From Iamia sp035765045 (GTDB lineage: Bacteria; Actinomycetota; Acidimicrobiia; Acidimicrobiales; Iamiaceae): a stretch of DNA of 53,543 nucleotides. Positions 1 through 7,898 of the stretch are shown piece after piece; the stretch's first letter is position 1, and every line of letters begins with the position of its first letter. The notes below the pieces were generated by a model. It did not search any database, had not been told where the DNA came from, and saw nothing but the letters and a program-made list of their open reading frames with translations. Position numbers and translations under genes: made by a program. The stretch is from contig DASTYI010000121.1 of NCBI GenBank assembly GCA_035765045.1, positions 1-53,543 on the forward strand. Reading direction: 5' to 3'.

Positions 1-2
1 AC

Positions 3-1337
3 CCGGTCGACCGTCGGGCCGTCGCCGCCGTCCTCGGCACTTTGTACGACGGGCGGGTGCCGGTCCTGCTCGTGGGCGAGAGCGACCACGCTGAGGGCGT
101 GCTCGCCGCCGCCCTGTCGTGCCTGCCGGACGATCTCGCCGCCGCCATGACCTTCTCGACCGGCCACAACCCCTCGACGGCTGCCCACGACACCGCCGCC
201 TTCGCCGTCGTGGCCGCCCACGAGCGCCCGCCGGACGTCGCCGCCTTCGCCGACGTCATCGACCTCGAGCGGCCGGGCGAGCACGACCCGTCCGATCTCG
301 ACCTGCGCCGTCTCGTCGCCGACCTGGTCGTGGAGCTGTTCGCCCCCTTCGGCGGTCCCGGTCCCACCATCGCGCTGGCCCGGTCGCTCCGGGGCACGAG
401 CGCGGCCCAGGTCGCCCGCGCCCTCCGCCTCGCCCACGGGCGGTGGACGGATGCCGACCTGGTGGCCTGTGCCGAGGCAGAACAGCTCGACGTCGGCCTC
501 ATCGACGCCGACGCCACCGGCGCCGGGCTCGCCCTCCTGGCCCGGGGCGAGCTGCCGGCGACCCCGGCGACCGTTGCTGCGCTCCGGGATGCCGTCGCCC
601 GCCACCTGCCCACCCCGAGATCCGTCGTCCCCCCCGTCACCGGCCTGCTGCTGGCCCCTCCGGACGAGGCGACGATCGATGCCTTCGGCCACATCCTCGC
701 CCCCGAGGCCCTCGGGACCGCGCTGGCCTCCGCCCTCGACTGGGCCACCGGCCAGGCCGACTCGTCGCGACTGCCGGAGATCCTCGCCTCCGCGGTAGCG
801 CTGGCCGAGCGCTGGGGGTGCGAGGGCCACATCACCGAGGCGCACCGGCGGGTCGCCGCGATGTCCCTCGCCGACCTGGCCGGAGCCGTCGATCGGGCCC
901 TCCGCGCCGCGCACAGCCGGCGGTCCCTGGACGCCCTGATCGATGCGTCGCTGCGGTGGGGCGGGCTCGAGGGGGCGACGGTGAAGGCGCTGTCGTCCGA
1001 CGAGCACGTCGAGAGGCTGATCGTCGACCGCCTGGTCGCCCTCTCCGCCCACCCCGAGGTCCAGGATCGCATCGGCCTGCTCCTGGGCTCGCTGCCCGAC
1101 GGCGGGCTCCGCGTGGCGGTCGACCTCGGCCACCGCAACCTCCTGCCGCGCGCCGTCGTCGAGGCGGCCTTCGCCGCCGCCGAGGTCCACCACGACCACG
1201 CCGCGCTGGCCAAGTCCCTCGGCAAGGACGGCCGGCGCCAGCTCGCCGCCCTCGTCGCCACGTGGTGCCCCATCTCCGCGCTCGTGGCCGACCAGCCGTC
1301 CAAACTGCGTCGCGTGATGGGCAGGGACGAGCCATGA
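3..1337 (+). CDS. GAP1-like (GTPase-associated protein 1) protein, 5' partial
   Basis: The frame is open to the left edge, so the N-terminus lies outside the window; the first internal start-like codon (TTG 42) is not the true start. The visible part has a segment with a hydrophobic strand (PVLLVGES), then a leucine/alanine helix and LPDDLAAAMTFST. This order is what I know from GAP1-type proteins (GTPase-associated protein 1 of NTP-dependent conflict systems), where a '.LP..L...LTFST' stretch follows a VLLVG strand. The remainder is an alpha-helical, Ala/Leu/Asp-rich region without catalytic motifs. It overlaps the next gene by ATGA, so the three genes to 2766 form one operon. The family call is from pattern memory only; a profile search would decide it. 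Confidence 0.5.
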   Translation, partial: PVDRRAVAAVLGTLYDGRVPVLLVGESDHAEGVLAAALSCLPDDLAAAMTFSTGHNPSTAAHDTAAFAVVAAHERPPDVAAFADVIDLERPGEHDPSDLDLRRLVADLVVELFAPFGGPGPTIALARSLRGTSAAQVARALRLAHGRWTDADLVACAEAEQLDVGLIDADATGAGLALLARGELPATPATVAALRDAVARHLPTPRSVVPPVTGLLLAPPDEATIDAFGHILAPEALGTALASALDWATGQADSSRLPEILASAVALAERWGCEGHITEAHRRVAAMSLADLAGAVDRALRAAHSRRSLDALIDASLRWGGLEGATVKALSSDEHVERLIVDRLVALSAHPEVQDRIGLLLGSLPDGGLRVAVDLGHRNLLPRAVVEAAFAAAEVHHDHAALAKSLGKDGRRQLAALVATWCPISALVADQPSKLRRVMGRDEP

Positions 1338-2188
1338 GCCCTTCCTCGACGTCGTCCACGCGCTCCTCCGCGACGTCCAAGCGTCGCCAGCGGCTGCGCT
1401 TCGCGGCCGAGCTCATGCCCTTCCTCCCGGTGGCCTTCACCTGGTTCGCCCTGGGCGTGGCGGCCAAGCAGTCGCGGGACTGGACCGGGGAAGGCACCTT
1501 CCTCGAGGGCTGGCGGGAGGGCTTCGGCAACTGGGGGTTGACCCTCGAACAGGTCGCCTTCGTCGACGCCATCCTGATCGTGGCCGCGGCCGTCGTCCTC
1601 TACCTCGACACCAAGGCCTCCGAGGTGGGGCCGAGCACGGCGGTCGCGGCCGCACCGGCGCTGATCGACGGTGCCGACGTCCGTGCTGCGGCGGAGACGA
1701 TGCGCCAGGCCGCGGCGTCGTTCACCTCTGTGAGCGGGGCCGTGCTCGACGCGACCAAGCAGCTGGACGCCGCCGCCGAGCGGCTGGCGAAGGCAGGCGC
1801 GGGCATGACGTCCAGCACCGGTGAGCTGACGAAGGCTGTGACGGGCGTCAGCGGGCTGGCGGGCGACGTCGGCTCGCTGACCTCCACGTTGGCCAAGCTC
1901 GAGACCACCGTGGGCGCCACCTCGAAGAAGGTGCTCGCCGACAGCACGGCCTCGGCCAAAACGACGGCCGAGCTCAACGAGCTCCTGGCCCGCCTCGGAG
2001 CTGCCCTCCTGGCGTTCGAGGGCGGGACCAATCGGATCACCACGGCGGTGTCCCACCTCACCGGCTCCGAGACCAGGCTCGTCGACACCCTCGAGAACCA
2101 GCGCCTCGCCCAGGTCAAGCTGGGCGAGCGCATGGTCGAGACGGTCGACGCCATCCGCGCGGCGCGGCCGCCGGAGGGATCGAGGTGA
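1334..2188 (+). CDS. two-TM membrane protein with long coiled-coil-like tail
   Basis: A protein of 284 aa starting at the ATG inside the ATGA overlap with the upstream GAP1-like gene. A Ser/Thr/Arg-rich N-tail is followed by two hydrophobic segments (about residues 28-45 and 75-92) separated by a Trp-rich loop. Residues about 105-284 are a heptad-like Ala/Thr/Leu region resembling the signalling stalk of chemoreceptors or the tail of ZorA-like proteins. No MotA/ExbB consensus residues are evident. It is probably a membrane-anchored sensor or effector component of the operon. The next gene starts in a GTGA overlap after a good ribosome site (GGAGGGATCGAG). The function is inferred from topology and context only. 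Confidence 0.5.
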   Translation: MSPSSTSSTRSSATSKRRQRLRFAAELMPFLPVAFTWFALGVAAKQSRDWTGEGTFLEGWREGFGNWGLTLEQVAFVDAILIVAAAVVLYLDTKASEVGPSTAVAAAPALIDGADVRAAAETMRQAAASFTSVSGAVLDATKQLDAAAERLAKAGAGMTSSTGELTKAVTGVSGLAGDVGSLTSTLAKLETTVGATSKKVLADSTASAKTTAELNELLARLGAALLAFEGGTNRITTAVSHLTGSETRLVDTLENQRLAQVKLGERMVETVDAIRAARPPEGSR

Positions 2189-2766
2189 CGCGCCGCCGGA
2201 GCCTCGCCGTCGGGTTCTTGCTGGCCGACCTGGCCCTCGTCCTCGCCGTCGCCGCCCTCGCCTCGGAGCCCCGCCCCGACCGGGCCGAGGAGGTGACAGC
2301 GACCACGAAGCCGGTGACGACGACGTCGACCACCTCGACCACGTCGACGACAACCACCTCCACCACGACCACGCTGCCCGGCGCCGTCGTGCTGTCGCAG
2401 CCAGTCCGCTTCTGTGCGGCGATCGACATCGACGCCATCGCCGGCGGGCCCACCAGCGCCGAGGCCATCGCCGTGCGGGATCGCTTCTACGCCGTGGTCC
2501 GAGGGCTCGACGAGCGGCGGAGCGAGGGCCTCGTCGCCCTGATCTTCGTCCGGGCCCCCGACGGGCGGCGCTCGCAGGCGATCGCGGCGTCGGAGGTGGT
2601 CGCCGAGATGCTCAAGACCCAGTTCGGCTCGGTGTTCGGCGTCACCGTGACCCGCCCGTTCTGGGCCGGGGGCGAGGAGGGACTGGTGTACGTGGACGCC
2701 TACGTGTCGCCGGGACGGGACAGCAACCTCGTCCCCCCGGATCCCAGCTGCCCCCCGATCACCTGA
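2185..2766 (+). CDS. secreted/membrane-anchored protein with Thr-rich linker
   Basis: A protein of 193 aa, GTG start in a GTGA overlap with the preceding gene. One N-terminal hydrophobic segment (about residues 8-27) is preceded by arginines. A low-complexity Thr/Ser linker (about 38-65) follows, then a compact domain (about 70-193) with a Cys at each end (FCAAID and DPSCP) that could form a disulfide outside the cell. The topology (one TM plus an outer domain) paired with the upstream TM/coiled-coil protein recalls ZorA/ZorB or ExbB/ExbD pairs, but I see no OmpA-like peptidoglycan-binding motif. No family is recognised with confidence. Confidence 0.5.
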   Translation: MTRRRSLAVGFLLADLALVLAVAALASEPRPDRAEEVTATTKPVTTTSTTSTTSTTTTSTTTTLPGAVVLSQPVRFCAAIDIDAIAGGPTSAEAIAVRDRFYAVVRGLDERRSEGLVALIFVRAPDGRRSQAIAASEVVAEMLKTQFGSVFGVTVTRPFWAGGEEGLVYVDAYVSPGRDSNLVPPDPSCPPIT

Positions 2767-2810
2767 ACCGACCCGGGCGCCGTCCGCAGCGCAGGCGCGA
2801 GGATCGGGGG

Positions 2811-3170
2811 ATGACGACCCTGGCGGATCGGCCGCACCGGGCCCTGGTGATCGTGACGTGCAGAAGGGGGTGGTGGCCGAGGCCCACGAGCGGGACGCGG
2901 TCGTCGCAAACATCGGCGGGGCGCTGCGCCGGGCCCGGGCGGCGGGGGCGCCGGTGGTGTGGGTCCAGCACTCCGACGACGAGCACCTGGCGGAGGGGTC
3001 CGAGGCGTGGGAGTACGTCGACGGGCTGGTGCGCGACGACGCCGAGCCGCTGATGCGCAAGCGCTGGGCCGACGCCTTCGAGGACACCGACCTGGAGGAG
3101 CGGCTGGCCCAGCGGGGCGTCGGCCACCTCGCCGTGGCGGGCGCCTCGACAGACGTGGTGCACCCACGAG
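2811..3170 (+). pseudogene. isochorismatase-family hydrolase, frameshifted and 3'-truncated
   Basis: The ATG at 2811 opens a frame encoding a typical N-terminus up to LVIV. One base is then missing at about 2853-2855, so the expected DVQKG (with the catalytic Asp) is only read in the frame that continues from 2855. That second frame gives a convincing isochorismatase core (PVVWVQHSDDE, KRWADAFEDTDLEERL, GVGHLAVAGASTDV). It then loses homology where the catalytic-Cys segment should be, at about 3165, and the last third is absent. A NANNNT box (GAGGAT 2799-2804) lies 6 nt before the ATG, a relic leaderless promoter. The gene is clearly dead; a sequencing error could explain the frameshift but not the missing 3' end. 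Confidence 0.7.
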
Positions 3171-3793
3171 CGGCCGCAGCATCGATCTCGCCGCTCAGTA
3201 CTTCGTCGAGTTCGTGGGCTTGTTCATCAACACGGGTGCCTTCATCGTCGTGACCGTCGTAGCCCTCAAGGCCGCCGCCGACCCTTGGGTCCAGGGTGTG
3301 ATGGGTCCGGTGTGTATGCAGGATCGGTCGGTCTCGTGCTGTGGCACTGCCTGAGGGTGAGCGACGCCAAGTTCGGCTACGCCACGGCTGCGCAGGCTTG
3401 GCAGGCCCTGGCCGATAACTACCAACGTTCGACCTCGTCGTTGTAGTAGCTCGACGCAGTGGCCTCGGAGGCGACAGAGGGCAACCTCGCTCGATCAGGA
3501 GCGTTAGAGAGTTGGACTCGTCGGGCCTCCCGCCCCTTGAGCGACTTACCTTTCGGAGCTTCGCTTCATCTTCTCTTGAGCGGTCACCCCGAGCGCCGAG
3601 AAGTGCGCCTGCGGCTCCGTTACCTCCGGCGCTTCTGCATCAGTCGCAGTGCCGCCCCGCTGTTCACGGATCGCTCACGGACGGTCTGAGATACGCCGTA
3701 GCGGGTGGAACGGGGTGACACGGGCGGTCCGGAACGGGGCAGGTCAGTGGTATCTCTTGGTCCGCGGCATCACAGCCTGAACTGGCAGTGATC
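3171..3793. other. lower-GC block without recognisable genes
   Basis: Composition changes abruptly after the isochorismatase remnant: I count 34 G/C of 60 in 3181-3240, against well over 70% in the flanks. Short open frames exist (for example one encoding a hydrophobic FVEFVGLF..TGAFIVVTV stretch at about 3187-3354, and another ending at adjacent stops near 3445), but none has coding-like third positions, a start signal or a family I know. Together with the broken gene on its left and the tRNA fragment on its right, the block looks like decayed foreign DNA at an integration site. Confidence 0.5.
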
Positions 3794-3851
3794 GGCTTAA
3801 ACCCCTCGGGAGGCACGCCTCCGTGTGGGTTCGACCCCCACCCCGGGCACC
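3794..3851 (+). pseudogene. 3' part of a tRNA-Leu(TAA) gene (att-like remnant)
   Basis: The sequence reads like the second half of a bldA-type leucine tRNA: anticodon loop CTTAAAC (3796-3802, anticodon TAA), a long variable arm with GGAGG/CCTCC, a perfect T-arm (GTGGG TTCGACC CCCAC, 3825-3841), the acceptor strand CCCGGGC (3842-3848), discriminator A and CC. The matching 5' acceptor strand GCCCGGG is absent upstream. Only two pairs of the anticodon stem can form, and no D-arm is present, so the gene is not functional. Homology begins at the anticodon loop and runs to the 3' end, which is the usual attachment core of tyrosine integrases. Confidence 0.7.
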
Positions 3852-4286
3852 GTGAGGGACGAGGAGGATCTGCCGGGTGGGGAGCGGGGCTTCGACGCGG
3901 TGGTCGAGCGGTACGTGGAGGAGGTCACCCGGCTGGCGGGCGGGGTGGTGTCGGGCGACGACGACTGGGCCATGGAGCGGCTGGACGAGCTGCTCCACCA
4001 GCGTCGACCTCGGGAGGTGTGGGCGATCCTCGGCGCCGCCATCGGGCGGATCGACGACGAGCGGGTGCTGTGCCAGGTCGGCGCCGGCGTCCTCGAGACC
4101 CTGATCGAGATCCACGGCCCGGCACTCATCGCCGACGTCGAGGCCGCCATCGCCACCGACGCCCGCTTCCGGATGGCGGTGTGCTGCATCTGGATCAGGG
4201 ACACTCCGATCCGGGACCGCATCGCGGCCGGCCTGGAGGCAGCGGGGGTCGGGGTCCAGGACCCGGACCGGCCGGACCAGCAGTGA
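3852..4286 (+). CDS. DUF6869-like protein
   Basis: A protein of 144 aa. The GTG at 3852 is chosen because an earlier in-frame GTG (3825) lies inside the tRNA T-arm. The sequence is alpha-helical and resembles DUF6869: an N-terminal FDAVVERYVEEV helix, a LDELLHQRRPREVWAIL stretch, then DDERVLCQVGAGVLETLI and ARFRMAVCCIW near the end. No catalytic residues are known for this family, which is often found near toxin or conflict genes. The convergent neighbour ends at 4291. It lies immediately beside the tRNA remnant, so it may be the first chromosomal gene after the island scar or part of the cargo. Confidence 0.6.
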   Translation: MRDEEDLPGGERGFDAVVERYVEEVTRLAGGVVSGDDDWAMERLDELLHQRRPREVWAILGAAIGRIDDERVLCQVGAGVLETLIEIHGPALIADVEAAIATDARFRMAVCCIWIRDTPIRDRIAAGLEAAGVGVQDPDRPDQQ

Positions 4287-4290
4287 TCGG

Positions 4291-5256
4291 CTAGGACGAG
4301 AGCTCGGCGCGGCGGGACCACCAGGTCTCGGCGGCGGTCATCGCGGCCTGGGCCTCGTGGATGCCGCCGCCGACGAGCCCGGCGGTGGCGGCCCAGTGCA
4401 GCGGGACGAGGGCGAGTGCCCCGGGGAGCCATCGGTGCTCGTCGGGGGTCAGCGGTTCCGGAGCCGTGCGCTCGTAGGCGTCGAGCAGCCGGTGCGGCTC
4501 GGGCAGGTCGCCGCCCGGTGCGACGAGGTGCAGGCTGGCGGCGAGGTCGTACACCCGCTCCCGGACCCGTGCGAGGTCGAGGTCGAAGGTGACCCAGGAG
4601 CCGTCCGGCAGCTCCCCGACGTTGCCGAGCTTGTAGTCCCCGTGGATCGGCGCGACGGGCAGCTCGACCTCGCCCCGGAGCCGGGCCAGCTCACCGGTCA
4701 GCTGGCGCATCCGGTGCACGACCGGCTCGCTGCGGGGTCCGAGTCGGCGCCGGGTGAAGCCGATCGAGTGGCGCAGCTGGCCGAAGGTCCTGTGGTCGTC
4801 GAGGGGTTCGGGCGGACCGGGCTCCCAGACCGCCCGGAGCGCGGTGTGGACCCGTCCGAGGTCCTCGAAGAGGCGGACGGTGGAGCCCTCGTCGGCCGGC
4901 GGCGGCACGTGGTCGACGAGCTCCTCGAGCTCGGCCCACCGATCGGCGACCCGCAGGACGTCGTGGCCGCAGATCGGCAGCGGTCGGGCGACGCGGACCG
5001 GCGTCTGCTGGAGCCGTTCCCGCAGGCGCCGCAGCCCCGTGACCCGCCGACGGCGGACCCAGGGCCGGTGGACCCGGAGGACGACCGGCGGCTCGACGTC
5101 GATCCGCACGTTGAGGTTGAAGTCCCCGCCGAGGTCGGCCCACCCGGCCCCGTCCGCGACGCGGTCGACCAGCGCCGCGATCGCCGGATCATCCGGGCTG
5201 GCCCTCGGCCCGAACCAGCGGGGCAGGGCAGGGGGAGAGGTCGGGGTTCCGGTCAT
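4291..5256 (-). CDS. aminoglycoside phosphotransferase (APH)/choline kinase-like protein
   Basis: A protein of 321 aa with the protein-kinase-like APH fold. The Brenner-type catalytic loop is HGDYKLGN at residues 205-212, followed by the metal-binding position in TFDLDLA (224-230). The N-lobe contains NLNVRIDV..PVVLRVH, where the ATP-lysine equivalent is not obvious (Arg in the usual place). Such single-copy actinobacterial paralogues phosphorylate small hydroxyl compounds, and an antibiotic substrate cannot be assumed. It is convergent with the DUF6869-like gene, with a 4-nt gap. No clear partner lies upstream. Confidence 0.8.
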   Translation of the reverse strand: MTGTPTSPPALPRWFGPRASPDDPAIAALVDRVADGAGWADLGGDFNLNVRIDVEPPVVLRVHRPWVRRRRVTGLRRLRERLQQTPVRVARPLPICGHDVLRVADRWAELEELVDHVPPPADEGSTVRLFEDLGRVHTALRAVWEPGPPEPLDDHRTFGQLRHSIGFTRRRLGPRSEPVVHRMRQLTGELARLRGEVELPVAPIHGDYKLGNVGELPDGSWVTFDLDLARVRERVYDLAASLHLVAPGGDLPEPHRLLDAYERTAPEPLTPDEHRWLPGALALVPLHWAATAGLVGGGIHEAQAAMTAAETWWSRRAELSS

Positions 5257-5569
5257 GGAGGTGGCCGGCCCATCCTTCTCGCCGGAGGCCGATCACGCCA
5301 CGCCCGTCCCGTGCCGGGGACATCGTCGTCTCGTCGGCTTCGCCGTTCGTCGGGACGGGAGCGTTCCCGGGATCTCGACGTTGACCGTCGGCGAGGACGG
5401 CATCGAGGACCGCACGGTCCTCCGTGGGGTCCGGGTGCTGCTCGCTGACGTCGAGTCGGTCACGAACCTGCTCGACGAGACGGCTCCGCCAGTCGTGCCC
5501 ATCGGCCAGTCGGAGGGGTGGAGGGGGCGTTGTCCAGAGCGGTCGGTGGCAGCCCGAGCGGGCGGAGGG
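5257..5569. other. intergenic stretch, no supported gene
   Basis: About 310 nt between two leftward genes. A short leftward frame can be read (about 5502 down to 5293) but it is Arg/Ser/Thr-rich with no start signal, and a second leftward frame with more protein-like composition has no start. I see no tRNA, strong hairpin or promoter that can be assigned with confidence. Confidence 0.4.
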
Positions 5570-7342
5570 TCAGCCGGCGGGGCAGTCCCCGGCGACGGTG
5601 CAAGGACCGGAGCTGGTGAGCGGGTCGACGACGTCGGCGCCGTCGGCGTCCTGGTGGACGACGAGCCAGTCCGGGTGGACGTCGGGGATGGCGAACCAGC
5701 GGCCGTCGGGGGAGAAGGTGAGGCCGGTGCAGTGGGCCTCGCCCTGGTCGTCGAGCACGGCGGTTCGGACTGCGCCCGGGGGTCGGACGCCGACGGCGAG
5801 CCCGAGCTGCCGGTCCGGGCCGGGGCCCTCCCAGCTGGTGTTGGTCCAGCCGTTGCCGACCGTCGTGCCCGACCCACCGGTCCGGGTGCCCGGTTTGCCG
5901 TCGATCGACAGGGTGTAGCCGGCGTCGTCGGCGACGACCTCGTAGGTCCGTCCGTCAGCCATGGTGGCGCCGAAGCGGTTGGCGTCGGGAGCAACGCTGC
6001 GCTCCTCACCCCGCGCCGGAGCCGGGGTCGGTGCCACGGCCGGGCAGGAGACCTCCGGCTCGCCGCCGGGCGGTCGGCTGAGGGTCCCCTCGGCGACGTC
6101 GGGGAACCCACCCCAGACGAACAGGACGCCGTCGGCCCACACCGCCGAGACGCCGGCATCGGCATCGGTGGGGGGGCCGGCCGCACCGGCGACCGCCCAC
6201 GTCCCCGGGCCCGGGTCGAACGCGGCCACGAACCCCGACCCCCAGACCACGGCGCGCCGTCCCGTCCACAGAGCGAGCGGAGCTCGCCGGGTTGTCGCCA
6301 CGGCCGCCGGCGGTGCGCCCCCGACCGGCTCCCAGCGACCGGTCGCCGGGTCGTGGGACGCCGGGCGGCGGTCGACGTCGGTGGGGATCAGGAGGATCCG
6401 GTCGCCGGTCCAGACGATGCGGTCCGCCCGGGTGGACCCGACCGGCTCGCCGTGGCCCGTCCAGGTGTCCTCGACCGGGTCGTAGGCGTACACCCCTGAC
6501 TCGTCGGGCGGGCTGGTCGAGCCCAGCCGGGCGACGACCCGCTCGCCCGTCCACACCGCTTGCGGGTGGACCTGGGCCAGCGGCAGAGGAGGGTCAGCGA
6601 TGGGGCGCCAGGTGTCTTCGGTCGGGTCGTAGGCGGCGCCGGCGGCGGGGTCCTGGCCGGTGAGCACGACCATCTCCTCGCCGGTCCACACCGCCCGGGC
6701 GAAGCCGTCGCCGACGACGGGAGCGTCGGGGATCCTGCGCCAGTACCGGGTCGCCGGATCGTAGGCGGCGCCGTCGGCGCGCTCGGGCTCCTCCCCCTCG
6801 GGGATGCCCTTGCTGGCGAAGCCGCCCCACACCAGGACCTCGGTCCCCGTCCACACCGCGCTCGCCCCACCCCGGGGGTCCAGGGGGGCGGGCGGCAGGA
6901 GGCGCCACTCGCCCCGGCGGACGTCGAAGGTGGCGCCGTCGGCGAAGTTCCGACCGGCTCGCTCGTCGTTGCCGCCCCAGACGAAGACCTCGGTGCCGGT
7001 CCACACGGTGGCGGCGTCGGACCGGCCGGAGATCGGGGCGTGGGGGAGGGCCTGCGCCTCCCCGGGGGCGAGCAGGTCGGCGTTGGCGGTCTCCGATGCC
7101 GACGGCGGCACGGCCGAGTACACACGCTCGGCGGGATCGGGATCGTCGGTCGCCGCCACGACGACGGCGACCGTCATCCCGGTGACGAGCAGGGCCGCGG
7201 CGACCCGCAGCGTGATCGGCCCGAGTCGGGAGGGCCGACCCGATGGCCGGCGGTCGACGAGCTCGTCGATGCCGATCGGGTCGCGGGTGGGGTCGGTGGC
7301 GTCGGCGACGCGCCCGAGCTGCGTCCGGATGTCCGGGGTCAT
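5570..7342 (-). CDS. membrane-anchored kelch/beta-propeller protein in an ECF sigma operon
   Basis: A protein of 590 aa, starting in an ATGA overlap with the upstream sigma factor. Residues 1-45 are a charged cytoplasmic tail, about 46-65 a transmembrane helix, and about 100-400 carry repeated kelch units (VWTGTEVFVWGG, YDP.T..W...P). A C-terminal domain (about 430-590) contains Cys residues in ADDAG..SIDGKPG and GPCTVAGDC contexts. Position, tail and TM make it the candidate sensor/anti-sigma partner of the sigma factor, with the propeller outside the cell. The cytoplasmic tail lacks the zinc-binding HxxxCxxC motif of ZAS anti-sigma factors, so regulation by this protein is an inference. Confidence 0.75.
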   Translation of the reverse strand: MTPDIRTQLGRVADATDPTRDPIGIDELVDRRPSGRPSRLGPITLRVAAALLVTGMTVAVVVAATDDPDPAERVYSAVPPSASETANADLLAPGEAQALPHAPISGRSDAATVWTGTEVFVWGGNDERAGRNFADGATFDVRRGEWRLLPPAPLDPRGGASAVWTGTEVLVWGGFASKGIPEGEEPERADGAAYDPATRYWRRIPDAPVVGDGFARAVWTGEEMVVLTGQDPAAGAAYDPTEDTWRPIADPPLPLAQVHPQAVWTGERVVARLGSTSPPDESGVYAYDPVEDTWTGHGEPVGSTRADRIVWTGDRILLIPTDVDRRPASHDPATGRWEPVGGAPPAAVATTRRAPLALWTGRRAVVWGSGFVAAFDPGPGTWAVAGAAGPPTDADAGVSAVWADGVLFVWGGFPDVAEGTLSRPPGGEPEVSCPAVAPTPAPARGEERSVAPDANRFGATMADGRTYEVVADDAGYTLSIDGKPGTRTGGSGTTVGNGWTNTSWEGPGPDRQLGLAVGVRPPGAVRTAVLDDQGEAHCTGLTFSPDGRWFAIPDVHPDWLVVHQDADGADVVDPLTSSGPCTVAGDCPAG

Positions 7343-7839
7343 CGGTCCTCCTCGTCGGCGCCGAGGTCGGACCGCAGGCGGGTCATGCCCCGGTCCAGGT
7401 GGGTGCGCACGGTCGTCGGCGCCAGGCCGGTCAGGTGGGCGACCTCGGGGGCGGTCCAGCCGCACCCGACGATCAGGTACACGGCCACGCGCTGGCGCTC
7501 GGGCAGCGCACGCAGGGCGTCGAGCAGGCGGGGTTCGACCCAGGGGTCGACGCCGGGGCCGGCGTGGTGGTCGGAGAGCTCGGTGAGGGTGAACCGGGAT
7601 CGCCGGGGCACCCGCCGTCGGGCGACCGTGTACAGGTAGCCGGTCGGGTTGCCCATCTCCCGCACGTGGTCCCACCGCCGCCAGACCTCCAACAGGGCGT
7701 CGGCGGTGGCGTCGCGGGCGGTCTCCGGGCCGGCGACGACGACGAGGGCCCGTCGCACCCGCGGCTCTGCGGACGCGACGAAGTCCTCGAACCTCGCCCC
7801 GGGCGTCCCCGTCCCGTCCGACCGGTTCTCGACCGTCAT
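7339..7839 (-). CDS. ECF RNA polymerase sigma factor
   Basis: A protein of 166 aa with region 2 (about residues 10-75: FEDFVASAEPRVRRALV, then ADALLEVWRRWDHV) and region 4 (about 105-160: LRALPERQRVAVYLIV, ELAHLTG-type helix-turn-helix, TVRTHLDRG). The start ATG 7839 follows GGAGG closely. The size and the ..Y.LW.-like motifs fit the SigE-type ECF group of actinobacteria. It directs RNA polymerase to its own promoters, usually including its own operon. It is translationally coupled to the membrane kelch protein downstream, the likely signal partner. Confidence 0.85.
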   Translation of the reverse strand: MTVENRSDGTGTPGARFEDFVASAEPRVRRALVVVAGPETARDATADALLEVWRRWDHVREMGNPTGYLYTVARRRVPRRSRFTLTELSDHHAGPGVDPWVEPRLLDALRALPERQRVAVYLIVGCGWTAPEVAHLTGLAPTTVRTHLDRGMTRLRSDLGADEEDR

Positions 7840-7898
7840 CGCCTCCACACCCCACCAGAGAGCGCGCCGGCGCGCAGAACCGCTACATGCGGTGCGGA

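Noticed and set aside
2320..2385. Repetitive ACC/ACG-rich tract as a DNA repeat (also about 25790-25870)
   Set aside because: It encodes Thr-rich linkers of exported proteins; codon-level low complexity explains it.
3763..3851. A functional tRNA-Leu gene
   Set aside because: No 5' acceptor strand or D-arm and only two anticodon-stem pairs, so it cannot fold as a complete tRNA.
5293..5502. Small leftward gene in the 5.3-5.5 kb gap
   Set aside because: Ser/Thr/Arg-rich sequence, no ribosome site or -10 box, no recognisable family.
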